DNA of 64,000 nt from UBA1952 sp965246765 (GCA_965246765.1 CBDFFJ010000005.1:372001-436000); one strand, 5' to 3'; shown: positions 49,657 through 59,207, numbered from the stretch's first letter. Made by a program: numbers and translations. The notes: a model not told the origin generated them from the letters alone.

Positions 49657-50467
49657 TGGTCACAAATTGCCTGATAGCCTGCATGTACTCACCGTCTGCC
49701 TCGCTTTCCATCGTTGCGCTGAAGCCGCCGCCATGGCCGCCGCTGAAGGTCTTGATGACCATTTTGGGATGCTGCGCGGCAAGCGCGATGTAGTCTTCCG
49801 GCTTACAGACGGGGTCATTAGTGCCGGAAAAAACCAGGAGGCGTTCCGGGAGCGTACGAAGCTTGTCACGATGGAAAGGAGCATCAGCCGGCAGGCCAAA
49901 AAGCTTGCCCTTTAGTGCCATGAGGCGTTGCTGCACAGCAGCAGGGCTCACAACCAGACCTTCGGCGATAAAATAGTCGGCGGGCATCTCAGCCCAGACG
50001 TTGGCAGCTATTACCGAGCCCATAGAGAAGGCATACAGGGCCAGCCTGTCGCCGGTATGCTGCGAGCGCGACCACCGGATGACTGCCTTAAGGTCCTCGC
50101 CAAACTCATTGTAATACAGCATAGCCGTATCAACAGGAAAAGCGTCGCTGCCGCCGAAGCTGCGATAGTCAAATGTAAGAACGCCGAAACCCTGCGAGGT
50201 AAGAGCAAAGGCCAGGGGAAGCCAGTTGCTCATATTGCCCGCGTCTCCGCCAGCGATAATAATATTCACATGCCGGTCAATGCCCTTTGGCGGCAGTTGC
50301 CAGGCGGCGAGTTTGTAGTGATCCGCAGTCTCCAGGCTGATTGCCTTCCAGCCCGGAAACGAGGCATTATCGGGAAGGGCGGGATAATCTTTCCGGGGCT
50401 TTAAGGCGCGCGCCTCTATGCAGCACAAAAGCGCCGGGAGTATCAGGCAGAAAAGGGTTTTCATCAT
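49649..50467 (-). CDS. Exported alpha/beta hydrolase
   Basis: The start is set at ATG 50467 (a second ATG follows directly) since a signal peptide (MMKTLFCLILPALLCCIEARA) begins there; the codons further upstream overlap tadA. About 272 residues. The hydrolase core has GFGVLTFDYRSFGGSD, the nucleophile elbow ALYAFSMGSVIAANV (GxSxG-like, FSMGS), LLVFSGTNDPV (Asp) and TFSGGHGGGF (His). The substrate is not known; it belongs to the esterase/peptidase-like group with an N-terminal signal. Confidence 0.82.
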   Translation of the reverse strand: MMKTLFCLILPALLCCIEARALKPRKDYPALPDNASFPGWKAISLETADHYKLAAWQLPPKGIDRHVNIIIAGGDAGNMSNWLPLAFALTSQGFGVLTFDYRSFGGSDAFPVDTAMLYYNEFGEDLKAVIRWSRSQHTGDRLALYAFSMGSVIAANVWAEMPADYFIAEGLVVSPAAVQQRLMALKGKLFGLPADAPFHRDKLRTLPERLLVFSGTNDPVCKPEDYIALAAQHPKMVIKTFSGGHGGGFSATMESEADGEYMQAIRQFVTNE

Positions 50468-50472
50468 GGCAG

Positions 50473-50919
50473 TCAGCGTTTTGCCGCAAAAAAAAGCTTC
50501 ATCAGCTCCGCGCATTCGGCGCTCAGTATGCCGCCGGTGAGCGCTGCTTTAGGATGAAACGGGAAGGCCGCCCCGGTGAATTTCCGGTAGCCGTTCTTTA
50601 CGTCTTCCGCGCCATACACCACCCGGCCCAGCTTGCTCCAGTACATGGCGCCGCTACACATCAGGCAGGGTTCTACCGTCACGTAGAGCGTCGCATCTGT
50701 CAGGTATTTCGCGCCCAGCCAGTTGAAGGCGGCAGTCAGCGCAATCATCTCAGCGTGGGCCGTACTGTCGGTCAACTGCTCTACCTGATTGCAGCCCCTG
50801 CCAATGATTTTACCGTCCCAGACTACCACCGCGCCTACGGGAACCTCGTCCGCATCATAGGCCCGCTGCGCTTCCTGCAATGCAAGGCGCATGTAACGCT
50901 CATCGTCCGGATTATGCAT
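50473..50919 (-). CDS. tadA: tRNA-specific adenosine deaminase
   Basis: 148 residues. Zinc and catalytic motifs are STAHAEMIALT (His, Glu) and VTVEPCLMCSGAMYWSKLGRVVYGA (PCxxC). It converts A34 to inosine in tRNA-Arg(ACG). The RNA-binding C-terminal tail (ECAELMKLFFAAKR) is present. The gene lies just 5 bp upstream of the hydrolase gene, suggesting co-transcription. Confidence 0.93.
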   Translation of the reverse strand: MHNPDDERYMRLALQEAQRAYDADEVPVGAVVVWDGKIIGRGCNQVEQLTDSTAHAEMIALTAAFNWLGAKYLTDATLYVTVEPCLMCSGAMYWSKLGRVVYGAEDVKNGYRKFTGAAFPFHPKAALTGGILSAECAELMKLFFAAKR

Positions 50920-50966
50920 AGCTGCAAGCTAAGCAGGAACAGAAACACAATGCGGCGCCGGCTCGG

Positions 50967-51419
50967 CTATGTCCGGGTTTTGCTGTCCATCACTATGGTG
51001 ACCGGGCCGTCATTTACCAGCTCCACGCTCATGTCGGCGCCAAACGTGCCCGCTTGCGGCGATTGCCCGCTGAGCGCAGCTATCCGGGTCAGGAAATATT
51101 CATAAAGGGGAATTGCAGCATTGGGTCGCGCCGCACGGACGTAGGATGGCCGGGCGCCTTTGGCGTAATCAGCCAGAAGCGTAAACTGAGATACGACCAG
51201 CAGCCTGCCTCCCACTGCCGCGAGGTCCAGATTCATCAGGCCGGCCTCATCTGAAAAAATGCGGAGGGAAACGATTTTCCCGGCCAGCCAGTCGGCATCG
51301 GAGTGGTCGTCATCTGTAGCGACGCCAAGTAATACAAGCAACCCGTGCGCTATCTGAGCTGTGACCATTCCCTCAATAGCGACGGAAGCAGACTTTACAC
51401 GCTGAACGACGGCACGCAT
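50967..51419 (-). CDS. dtd: D-aminoacyl-tRNA deacylase
   Basis: 150 residues, start MRAVVQRVKSASVAIEG. The catalytic motif VVSQFTLLAD(YAKG) and the C-terminal Gly-cisPro-like GTFGADMSVELVNDGPVTIVMDS loop are both typical. It removes D-amino acids and glycine from mischarged tRNA. Distance to tadA is 47 bp on the same strand, so both belong to tRNA quality control. Confidence 0.95.
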   Translation of the reverse strand: MRAVVQRVKSASVAIEGMVTAQIAHGLLVLLGVATDDDHSDADWLAGKIVSLRIFSDEAGLMNLDLAAVGGRLLVVSQFTLLADYAKGARPSYVRAARPNAAIPLYEYFLTRIAALSGQSPQAGTFGADMSVELVNDGPVTIVMDSKTRT

Positions 51420-51493
51420 ATGGCTAAACGGAAGAAGCGTTAAAGATAGGAGCGCTGACGAGGCCTCAAAAAAACCAGGCGCTACCTTAGCCT

Positions 51494-51928
51494 ATGGCTT
51501 CGCGGATGATCACGCTGTTTGGCGAGGAACTTGTTCCCGAAGAGCTGGCTGCTGCGCCAAAAGTTGTGCTGTCCACAGAGCAACCCGAAGCCGTTGCTAA
51601 CCTTGACAACTGGAGCCCTGACAAGCAATATTATACTATCGGGGAAGTGGCGCGGCTGTTTGGCGTGCGCACCTCGCATATCCGCTATTGGACTACCGAA
51701 TTCGGTCTGAAGGTCCGCACCACCCGTAAAGGCGACCGGCTTTATACGCCGGCAATCATTCAGGAGCTGCGCGGCATTTACCATCTGGTCAAAGAGCGGG
51801 GCTTTACAATAGCCGGCGCTAAGGCGCAGATGCAGCATGCAGCCGCATTGCCCGAAACTTTAGACCTTCACACCGCGCTGCTGCGCCTGCGCAATCAACT
51901 CCTGACCATCCGAAACGAGCTGCTATGA
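51494..51928 (+). CDS. MerR family transcriptional regulator
   Basis: 144 residues with an N-terminal extension of about 45 residues before the MerR helix-turn-helix YYTIGEVARLFGVRTSHIRYW and the wing/helix KGDRLYTPAIIQELRGIYHLVKE. There is no C-terminal effector domain, only a coiled region LLRLRNQLLTIRNEL. Such minimal MerR proteins are common in Bacteroidota and unlike metal sensors. Stop overlaps the next gene by ATGA. Confidence 0.92.
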   Translation: MASRMITLFGEELVPEELAAAPKVVLSTEQPEAVANLDNWSPDKQYYTIGEVARLFGVRTSHIRYWTTEFGLKVRTTRKGDRLYTPAIIQELRGIYHLVKERGFTIAGAKAQMQHAAALPETLDLHTALLRLRNQLLTIRNELL

Positions 51929-52443
51929 AATCCCTCCTTATCCTGTTTACAATGTCTGTTATAAGTCTCGCCGCTTCTGCCCAAAAAGCATACAGCATCT
52001 CCAAAGACGAGCAGGATGGCGGTCTGATCTTCAAGGGGCCAATCACGATGGCTGACCTGAACGGCGAGCCGTCTTTCAGGTGGATGAAGAGCGGAATGGA
52101 CGCCTACAAGCCCGAAGCTAACGCAATTGCCTACCTGAGCAAAGCATTGCAGCCATACACCATTGTAGCCGTCATGGGCACCTGGTGCGACGACTCGCAT
52201 GACCTTATTCCGAAGCTTGCGAAGGTGCTGCAGGCTACCAAATTCCCGATGAGCCAGTTTGCCATGTGGGGTGTGGACCGCGCCAAGGAAACGGGCGGCA
52301 TAGAAAGCCGGCTATATGACGTGAAGCGGGTGCCAACCATTATCGTTTACAAAGGCAATCAGGAGGCGGGGCGGATCGTAGAATCAGTGAGCCGGAGCAT
52401 AGAAGTTGACATTGCTCAGATTCTTCAGAAAGGAGCGCAATAG
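51925..52443 (+). CDS. Thioredoxin-like protein with a single active-site Cys
   Basis: 172 residues with a signal peptide (to about AASAQ, residue 19). The thioredoxin fold is seen in YTIVAVMGTWCDDSHDLIPKLAKVLQ and KRVPTIIVYKG (cis-Pro). The active site is WCDDS instead of WCGPC, so it cannot form an intramolecular disulfide. Related periplasmic thioredoxins function as adaptors. It is coupled to the MerR gene (ATGA overlap), which is unusual for an exported redox protein. Confidence 0.85.
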   Translation: MKSLLILFTMSVISLAASAQKAYSISKDEQDGGLIFKGPITMADLNGEPSFRWMKSGMDAYKPEANAIAYLSKALQPYTIVAVMGTWCDDSHDLIPKLAKVLQATKFPMSQFAMWGVDRAKETGGIESRLYDVKRVPTIIVYKGNQEAGRIVESVSRSIEVDIAQILQKGAQ

Positions 52444-52500
52444 TTTTAAAAAGCTCCCGCTACACCAACCACTACCCGACAAAAGGAAAGACGCCGATAA

Positions 52501-53976
52501 ATGATTTTACCTGAGCATCTGCGCATTGAAGACCTGATTCCTGCGCTCCCGGACTCTATTACCATTACCGACGACGCGCGCGGGCGCATAAGCGCCAACC
52601 GTGCTTACTTAGACAGGAAGCTGCAGGATGGCCGCACTTATTACGGCATCAATACAGGCTTTGGCTCGCTGTGCAATGTGCGCATTGCCGTGGACGAGCT
52701 TTCGCAGCTGCAGGAGAACCTTGTTTGCTCCCACGCCTGCGGCATGGGCGACGAGGTGCCGGAAGCGATCGTGCGACTGATGCTGTTGCTGAAGGTTCAT
52801 GGGCTGAGCCATGGCTACAGCGGCGTGCGGGTGGAGCTTGTGGAGCGTCTTGTAGCCATGTACAATCTTGGCATCACGCCGGTGGTTTATGAGCTGGGCT
52901 CCCTGGGCGCTTCCGGCGATCTGGCCCCGCTGGCGCACCTGAGCCTGCCCATTCTCGGCAAAGGTGAGGTTTACTATAAAGGCGCGCGCCGGCAGGCAGC
53001 CGCGGCATTGCAGGAAGCGGGCTTGGCGCCCATGCAGCTGGCAGCCAAGGAAGGCCTGGCCTTGCTGAACGGCACACAGTTCATGAGCGCTTACGCCGTG
53101 TGGAGCCTGCGTGCATCAGCAAGGCTCATGGACTGGGCAGCCGCAATCAGCGCACTTTCAGCAGACGCTTTTGACGTGAAAGGCGAGCCTTTTAGTCACC
53201 CGATCCACCGGGTGAGGCCTCATGCCGGGCAGATAGCCGCCGCACAGCTCATGCAGGCGTGGCTTGAGGGCAGTGAAATTCAGCAGGGCCCGAAGCAGCA
53301 GGTACAAGACCCTTATTCGTTCCGCTGCATCCCGCAGGTGCATGGCGCTACAGCCGACGTATTGCGTAATGCCCGCGATATAGTAGAAACGGAGCTCGCA
53401 TCCGTCACCGACAACCCGATTGTTTTTGCCGAGGAAGATGCAATCATGAGCGGCGGCAATTTCCACGGGCAGCCCCTTGCCATGCAGCTTGACTTTATGG
53501 CCATAGCGCTCTCCGAAATGGCGAATATCTCGGAACGCCGCACATACCTTCTGGTATCAGGCCAGCGCGGACTGCCGCCCTTTCTGGCACCTGAGGCGGG
53601 ACTGAACAGCGGCTTTATGATTGCTCAATACACGGCGGCCGCCATCGTAAGCCAGAACAAAGGCCTGTGCATGCCGGCGTCCGTTGACAGCATCGTGAGC
53701 AGCAACGGACAGGAAGATCATGTGAGCATGGGCGCCAATGCCGCAACGAAGCTGCGCCGGATTGTGCTGAATGTGCAGCGTGTGCTTGCCATAGAATTGC
53801 TGACCGCGGCGCAGGCGCTGGAATTCCGCCGTCCCCTGAAATCTTCAGCGCAGGTTGAAAAGGTATTCAGGATCGTCCGGCAGACTGTGCCGTTTATGGG
53901 CAAAGACCGCTTGCTGCACGATGATCTGGTGGCAGCTGAACGGATGCTGGACACTGTAGCGCCGGCCATCGTTTAA
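52501..53976 (+). CDS. hutH: Histidine ammonia-lyase
   Basis: 491 residues. Residues ASG at 137-139 in ELGSLGASGDLAPLAH form the MIO cofactor; YYGINTGFGSL near the N-terminus and QDPYSFRCIPQVHG and NPIVF further on are typical catalytic segments. It deaminates histidine to urocanate. In Bacteroidota hut genes are often dispersed; hutG-like is at 46178 but hutU and hutI are missing here. Preceded by 57 bp of non-coding DNA after the thioredoxin gene, so it may be a separate unit. Confidence 0.95.
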   Translation: MILPEHLRIEDLIPALPDSITITDDARGRISANRAYLDRKLQDGRTYYGINTGFGSLCNVRIAVDELSQLQENLVCSHACGMGDEVPEAIVRLMLLLKVHGLSHGYSGVRVELVERLVAMYNLGITPVVYELGSLGASGDLAPLAHLSLPILGKGEVYYKGARRQAAAALQEAGLAPMQLAAKEGLALLNGTQFMSAYAVWSLRASARLMDWAAAISALSADAFDVKGEPFSHPIHRVRPHAGQIAAAQLMQAWLEGSEIQQGPKQQVQDPYSFRCIPQVHGATADVLRNARDIVETELASVTDNPIVFAEEDAIMSGGNFHGQPLAMQLDFMAIALSEMANISERRTYLLVSGQRGLPPFLAPEAGLNSGFMIAQYTAAAIVSQNKGLCMPASVDSIVSSNGQEDHVSMGANAATKLRRIVLNVQRVLAIELLTAAQALEFRRPLKSSAQVEKVFRIVRQTVPFMGKDRLLHDDLVAAERMLDTVAPAIV

Positions 53977-53982
53977 AAAGGC

Positions 53983-56232
53983 TCAGCGTATGCACCGCAG
54001 CAGGGTGTCCAGCTGTGCCCGGTTACGCGCGCCGTCCATAGCGGCATAGAGATCGTCCTTTTCCTGCTGCGTCAGGTGAAAGTTAAGCTTCGCCGTCTTC
54101 TCAATCTTGCGGGGTATATACTGAAGCGTCACAAAGCGCATTTTGCCGCTAAAGAACTCCGGCGTGTAATCTTTCACGTAGCTCTGAAAGTGGCTCTGAA
54201 AAGGCTCCCACTTATTCTGAATAACGAACAGCGGGTCACCCAGCATAGCGCCGAACTTATCCTGAGTAGTTGACGGCAGCACGTCGTATTCACGCGTGTC
54301 CCTGATCTGCAGCCAGATGATCTCGCGGGTATTGGCATTGAGCCAGTCGCGGAACACATACAGCCAGCGGCTGGCTACTTCCGCGCCGAAATTGTCGCGC
54401 AGGCCGGCATCCATCACATTCATCTGCGGCACGCTCGGCATCTTGACCACCGGCAGAACGTACGGAAAGGTTGCGTTTATGCGCAAGGCTGTGGCAAGGC
54501 GGAGGTTGTAAGGGTTTTGCCTGGCGAAGAATGTGGCAAAGTCAACGGCGTCAATCGGCGGGGTGGCGGTATCTGCCAGCGCGTAGGCCGGCTGCGTGAG
54601 GTAGCCTACGGGCTGCGCCGACATCAACAGCTTTCTGCCGTCATTTACGATTGTGCCGTTTACGATCATTTGCGGAATGATGCCCGCCCGCTCATCGGCT
54701 GCATAGTCTGCCAGCCGCCCGTCCAGCGCACCGCCGGTATTCCGGATCAGCTCCTGCTCCATGGCATAGCCGCGGTCTTTAGTATAAGAGTAGGGCCCGA
54801 GCGTAACCTTGTTGAATGGCGAGATAAGATCAACGGATACGAACGAGAAGATAATGGCATTGAACAGGTCTTTCCCGATAGCTGTCTGGTAGGCTGAAGC
54901 ATACGGACTCATGCTGCTGCCCTTCGCGATTTGCTGGTGGATGCTACGCCAGTATGCCGCGCCCAGCATGCCCCCCGAGGCGCCCGTAAGCAGGGCCGTC
55001 CGGCGAAAGAGCGTACCTCCGCTGGCGCTGTCGGCATATTGCAGCGCGCGGAAAGTCCAATAGGAAGAACGGGAGCCGCCGCCGCTCACAGTGACGATTA
55101 CCAAAGGCGGGAGAGAATCTGCCTGACGGCCTTTCCACGCGGCCAGATGCGCAATACCGGAGGCCTTGTCTGCCATGTATCGCTTCGGTGTGAAGGTTGC
55201 CTTCAGGGACTCATAGTTATATGCAGGCACCTGCGCGTCTGCAGTATGGTAGTCAAGACCGTAGGCGATAGACCGCAGGTCAAAGATGTGATGCTCTACC
55301 AGCCAGCCCAACGCGGAGAAGAGAATAACCCAGCCGAAAATCTCCCAGCTTTTCAGGAAATACTTCACAGCGCCTACCACGCCCATAAGCACGGCGAACA
55401 GAATCAGGAAGCCTGCGCCGGCAGGTATCCGCAGGGCAGGCTCTTCCATAAAAATGCCAAGCAGCACAAGCAGCACAAAAGCGAAAATGGTGGCCGACAC
55501 CGCATTCCTGTGATGACGGCGAAGAATGCTGTTGAGCAGGCGGGGATGATACTTGTCCAGTTGGTCAATATGCTCTACGGCAAGCGTTTCCGTGAGAAAC
55601 GTGTCTGCCTGTATCATGTCAAACTCAAAGTCCAGGCCATCGTAGGGGATGATTTCGCGCAGATGTGAAGGATTGGTAATGGTGGCGAGCACCGTCTTCA
55701 GCAGATCGCGGCCAACCCGGAAGAAATAGGCGAAGGAGAGCACGATCATCAGCAAAAAGCCCAGATAGAAGCCCAGCTGCATCAGCGCTATTGCCGACCA
55801 GGACGCGCCTTCATCCAGGCGTTGAAACCCGACGCTTACGACCGAATAGTAGATAAAGAAGCCCAGCGGCAGCAGGGAGTTGTTGATGCAATATTTAAGG
55901 AAAGCCTGGCGAGTAGCCCCGATGAATGGCATTCGCTTGCTGTGAATAATGAATGTGGTTATATGCCAGCTCATGATGAACATGCCCATGGCCGCACCAA
56001 GCAGCAGCATGCTGGTGAAGCCGATATGGTCCAGATATTCGGGCGCTAGGAAGAGTGTGTTGGCGCCGAAGTGCGTGGCGAAGGAGCCGTGAATGGTCAG
56101 GATGAGAATAATCCAGAACAACAGCAGGAGCTGATACTTTCTGCCATGCAAAAGCAGGAGCTGCACCGGCAGAAAGCGATAGACGCTGCGGATGGCCTTA
56201 TGAATGCGGGCGCGGTTCAAGGTGGGGTTCAA
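53983..56232 (-). CDS. Membrane-bound patatin-like phospholipase
   Basis: About 749 residues from TTG 56232; no ATG lies close, and TTG at 56289 and 56220 are alternatives. An N-terminal block of about eight membrane helices (to roughly residue 330) is followed by a patatin domain: VTVSGGGSRSSYW (oxyanion glycines), LLTGASGGMLGAAY (GxSxG nucleophile) and VMDAGLRDNFG (DxG of the dyad). It should hydrolyse lipid acyl esters at the inner membrane. The fusion of a polytopic domain with patatin is less common. Divergent from the M23 gene. Confidence 0.85.
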   Translation of the reverse strand: MNPTLNRARIHKAIRSVYRFLPVQLLLLHGRKYQLLLLFWIILILTIHGSFATHFGANTLFLAPEYLDHIGFTSMLLLGAAMGMFIMSWHITTFIIHSKRMPFIGATRQAFLKYCINNSLLPLGFFIYYSVVSVGFQRLDEGASWSAIALMQLGFYLGFLLMIVLSFAYFFRVGRDLLKTVLATITNPSHLREIIPYDGLDFEFDMIQADTFLTETLAVEHIDQLDKYHPRLLNSILRRHHRNAVSATIFAFVLLVLLGIFMEEPALRIPAGAGFLILFAVLMGVVGAVKYFLKSWEIFGWVILFSALGWLVEHHIFDLRSIAYGLDYHTADAQVPAYNYESLKATFTPKRYMADKASGIAHLAAWKGRQADSLPPLVIVTVSGGGSRSSYWTFRALQYADSASGGTLFRRTALLTGASGGMLGAAYWRSIHQQIAKGSSMSPYASAYQTAIGKDLFNAIIFSFVSVDLISPFNKVTLGPYSYTKDRGYAMEQELIRNTGGALDGRLADYAADERAGIIPQMIVNGTIVNDGRKLLMSAQPVGYLTQPAYALADTATPPIDAVDFATFFARQNPYNLRLATALRINATFPYVLPVVKMPSVPQMNVMDAGLRDNFGAEVASRWLYVFRDWLNANTREIIWLQIRDTREYDVLPSTTQDKFGAMLGDPLFVIQNKWEPFQSHFQSYVKDYTPEFFSGKMRFVTLQYIPRKIEKTAKLNFHLTQQEKDDLYAAMDGARNRAQLDTLLRCIR

Positions 56233-56304
56233 GCTACGAAGAATAGGCCTACAACGCCGGAACAGGCAAGCATTACATTTGCCGCCCAAACCGCAGCGTC
56301 AATT

Positions 56305-57276
56305 TTGCGTAAAGTCCGTAAATACTTTTACAACACCGCTACTCATCGGTACGAAAAATTCGTGGTGCCTCTGCGCACGCGGCTACTCCGCGCTCTGGGC
56401 TTTATCTCTGCATCAACTGTTACGGCGCTCATTATGGTTGCAGTCGCTTACCGTTATCTGCCATCGCCGGGCGAGAAGCGCTCGCTTCAGGATATAAGCC
56501 GCCTCCGCGAACAATACGCCACGCTGCAACGCAGCCTCACTGCTATAGACGATGATCTCGCTGCTTTGGAGCAGCGGGATAATAAGGTGTATCGCGCCAT
56601 TTTTGAAGCTGCGCCCTTGCCCGATAGCATCCGGCGCGGAAAGACCCATGCAGTGCGCAAGAGCAGCTATGCTTACGCGAGCAATGAAACTTTAGTGGCA
56701 GCGCTGGAAACAAAAGTGGAAAGTCTTAGCGCCCGTATAGCGATTCAAAAGCGCAGCTACGATACCCTGCAGCACCTGATAGAGACAAAGGAGCAGATGC
56801 TCGCGGCGATCCCGGCTATACAACCGGTTTCAGATAAAGACCTTTCGCAGATCGCGTCCGGCTTCGGCTTCCGCATTGACCCTATCTACAAAACGCCCAA
56901 GATGCATACCGGCCTTGACTTTGCTGCATCTATCGGCACGCCGATCTATGCCACTGCCAACGGACGCATTGCCCTTACGGCGTTTGAAGAAAAAGGATAC
57001 GGCAATCATGTGGTTATAGATCACGGCTACGGCTATCAGACGCTTTACGGGCATATGGTGCGTATAAAGGCAAAAGCAGGCGAAACGGTGAAGCGCGGCG
57101 AGGTAATTGGCTGGGTTGGCAGCACCGGCAAGAGCACAGGGCCGCATTGCCATTATGAGGTGATCCGTAACGGAGAAAAGATTGATCCGGTGCACTATTT
57201 CTTTAATGATCTATCAGCTACCGATTACGAGCGGATGGTGAAAATCGCCGCGGCCAGTAATCAGTCGTTTGATTAG
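56305..57276 (+). CDS. M23 family metallopeptidase with an N-terminal coiled coil
   Basis: The probable start is TTG 56305, which gives MRKVRKYFYNTATHRYEKFVVPLRTRLLR, quoted in part as RKYFYNTATHRYEKF, the usual opening of this Bacteroidota subgroup. The longer ORF runs back over the divergent gene. 323 residues: one membrane helix, coiled coil (LREQYATLQRSLTAIDDDLAAL), then LytM with HTGLDFAA (His, Asp), YGHM and GPHCHYEV. It acts on peptidoglycan in the periplasm, and may activate or guide division. Starts 72 bp from the divergent patatin gene. Confidence 0.9.
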   Translation: MRKVRKYFYNTATHRYEKFVVPLRTRLLRALGFISASTVTALIMVAVAYRYLPSPGEKRSLQDISRLREQYATLQRSLTAIDDDLAALEQRDNKVYRAIFEAAPLPDSIRRGKTHAVRKSSYAYASNETLVAALETKVESLSARIAIQKRSYDTLQHLIETKEQMLAAIPAIQPVSDKDLSQIASGFGFRIDPIYKTPKMHTGLDFAASIGTPIYATANGRIALTAFEEKGYGNHVVIDHGYGYQTLYGHMVRIKAKAGETVKRGEVIGWVGSTGKSTGPHCHYEVIRNGEKIDPVHYFFNDLSATDYERMVKIAAASNQSFD

Positions 57277-57371
57277 TGAGTGGCGGGTACGCCGCAGACA
57301 CATTGCCTGGCGACAGATGGCAGCCATTCCGAGGCAGGAAGGAACCTGCATCTTTGCAGCACCGATTCATC

Positions 57372-58232
57372 ATGCAACGCATCCTTACCGCTTTCTGCTT
57401 CGCCCTTTTCCTCCTTTCCTGCAAAAATGCCCGTGTAAAGGAGCATCCGGATTGGGCCGCGCACTTCAAAGCCTATGGCATAGACAGCGGCTGCTTTATC
57501 CTGCGCGACCATGCGCATGAGACCATTCAGCTTTACAACCGCACCCGCTGCCTGGAACGCTTTACGCCGGCTTCTACGTTCAAGATTTTTAATTCGCTGG
57601 TTGCTTTGGAAACGTCCGTTGCGCCTGATGAGCGCCTGGTGATTCCCTGGGACGGCGTAGAGCGCTGGAGCCATGAATGGAGCCGCGATATGGATATGCG
57701 CGAGGCCTTTAAAGTGAGCAATGTGCCTTACTACCAGGAAATAGCCCGGCGCGTGGGCCGCGTGCGCATGCAGCATTATCTGGACACCGTTCGCTATGGA
57801 AATATGAAGATTGGCGGCGGCATAGATACCTTCTGGCTGGACAATTCGCTGCAGATATCCGCTGATGAGCAGATCGGATTTATCCGCAAGCTTTACTTCA
57901 ATGAGCTTCCTTTTCTGGAACGCACTCAGGGGATTGTCAAGAATATGATGCTCCGTGAAGATCCGGCATCAAACAGATATTATTACAAGACCGGCTCCGG
58001 CTTCACCGCAAAGGGCGATAAGCTCTTCTGGATCGTGGGATTTATGGAGCATGCTACGCGGGTAAAGGAACCGGACAACAGCATGAACAAAAGCGGCGTG
58101 CGCAACTATCCGTATTTCTTCGCGCTCAATTTTCAGGTGCCCCGCAGCGATAGCAGCAAGAACTGGTATGACCTGCGCGGCAAGCTGCTGCACGAATTTC
58201 TGGACGACTATGGCGCTACCCGGGATGAATAG
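57372..58232 (+). CDS. Class D beta-lactamase (OXA-like)
   Basis: The start ATG 57372 (MQRILTAFCF) gives a lipoprotein-type signal ending LFLLSC (Cys17); 286 residues. All class D motifs are present: PASTFK (Ser68, Lys71), SNV (116-118), YGN (142-144), Trp155 in FWLDNSLQIS and KTG (206-208). The serine hydrolase with a carboxylated lysine opens beta-lactam rings in the periplasm. I cannot say which OXA group; it may be an intrinsic chromosomal enzyme. The gene is 95 bp from the M23 gene. Confidence 0.92.
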   Translation: MQRILTAFCFALFLLSCKNARVKEHPDWAAHFKAYGIDSGCFILRDHAHETIQLYNRTRCLERFTPASTFKIFNSLVALETSVAPDERLVIPWDGVERWSHEWSRDMDMREAFKVSNVPYYQEIARRVGRVRMQHYLDTVRYGNMKIGGGIDTFWLDNSLQISADEQIGFIRKLYFNELPFLERTQGIVKNMMLREDPASNRYYYKTGSGFTAKGDKLFWIVGFMEHATRVKEPDNSMNKSGVRNYPYFFALNFQVPRSDSSKNWYDLRGKLLHEFLDDYGATRDE

Positions 58233-58253
58233 GTGCGCGAGGGGCTCCGGGCG

Positions 58254-59207
58254 CTAAAACAACTCCTTCAGCGCATTGAGCACCACCTGTGGCTTGCCGA
58301 GAGTGTAGAAGTGCAGCACGGGCACGCCTTTGGCCAGCAGGTCCCGGCATTGCGCCAGCAGCCATTCGGTACCGATCTGCTCGCAGGCTGCTTCGCTTTT
58401 AGCGGCAGTCAGCGCGCGGCTTAATTCTACAGGAATTTCAACATTGAAAATGCTTGGAACTACTGTAAGCTGGCGCTTGCCCGTGATTGGCTTGAGGCCG
58501 GGAATGATCGGCACCTCTATTCCGTAATCCCGGCAGGCTTTCTCATAAGCATAGAAATGCTTGTTGTCAAAGAACATCTGCGTGGTGATGTAGGAGCCGC
58601 CGCGCGCTATCTTTTGCTTTGTATAGTAGAGATCCGTTTCCAGGTTCGGACTTTCAAAATGCTTTTCAGGATAGCCAGCCACGCCAACGCAGAAGTCGGT
58701 TTTGACCCCGTCCATAATGTCCTCTTCTATGTAATGGCCGCCGTTCAGCCCTATAATCTGCTCTACCAATTCATGCGCGTAATGGTGGCCCTTCGGGTCC
58801 GGAACGAAAAACTTCTCGTTGCCGGCAGCGTCGCCACGCAGCGCCAGTACATTATCCACCCCCAGGTAATGCAGGTCAATGAGCGCATTCTCCGTTTCCT
58901 CTTTGGAAAAGCCGCCGCAGATGAGGTGTGGCACGGCATCAATACCGTAACGGTGCATGATGGCCGCGCAGATGCCAACAGTACCGGGCCGCTTGCGGAT
59001 CTCCACACGCTCAAAGGATCCGTCGGGCCGGCGTTTGAATACCTGCTCGGCGCGGTGGTAAGTGACATTCACAAATGCCGGCGAGAATTCCTTAAACGGA
59101 TCTAAAAGGCTGAAGATGCTATCAATGCTCTTGCCCTTGGCCGGCGGCAGTATCTCCAGCGATATAATCGGCTTGTTCGCCTGCCGGAGATGTTCGGTTA
59201 CTTTCAT
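58254..59207 (-). CDS. metF: 5,10-methylenetetrahydrofolate reductase
   Basis: The start ATG 59207 (MKVTEHLRQANKPIISLEILPP) is preferred over 59261. 317 residues, with the conserved SLEILPPAKG, FVNVTYHRAEQ (binding of folate), VDNVLALRGDA and QMFFDNKHFYAY. The enzyme makes 5-methyl-THF for methionine synthesis using FAD and NADH. The stop lies 22 bp from the convergent beta-lactamase gene. No metH gene is in the window. Confidence 0.95.
   Translation of the reverse strand: MKVTEHLRQANKPIISLEILPPAKGKSIDSIFSLLDPFKEFSPAFVNVTYHRAEQVFKRRPDGSFERVEIRKRPGTVGICAAIMHRYGIDAVPHLICGGFSKEETENALIDLHYLGVDNVLALRGDAAGNEKFFVPDPKGHHYAHELVEQIIGLNGGHYIEEDIMDGVKTDFCVGVAGYPEKHFESPNLETDLYYTKQKIARGGSYITTQMFFDNKHFYAYEKACRDYGIEVPIIPGLKPITGKRQLTVVPSIFNVEIPVELSRALTAAKSEAACEQIGTEWLLAQCRDLLAKGVPVLHFYTLGKPQVVLNALKELF

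Noticed and set aside
50341..51105. 254-codon plus-strand ORF
   Set aside because: Antisense to the hydrolase, tadA and dtd genes, all of which have clear motifs.
54931..55668. 245-codon plus-strand ORF
   Set aside because: Antisense to the patatin gene; composition is that of a shadow frame.
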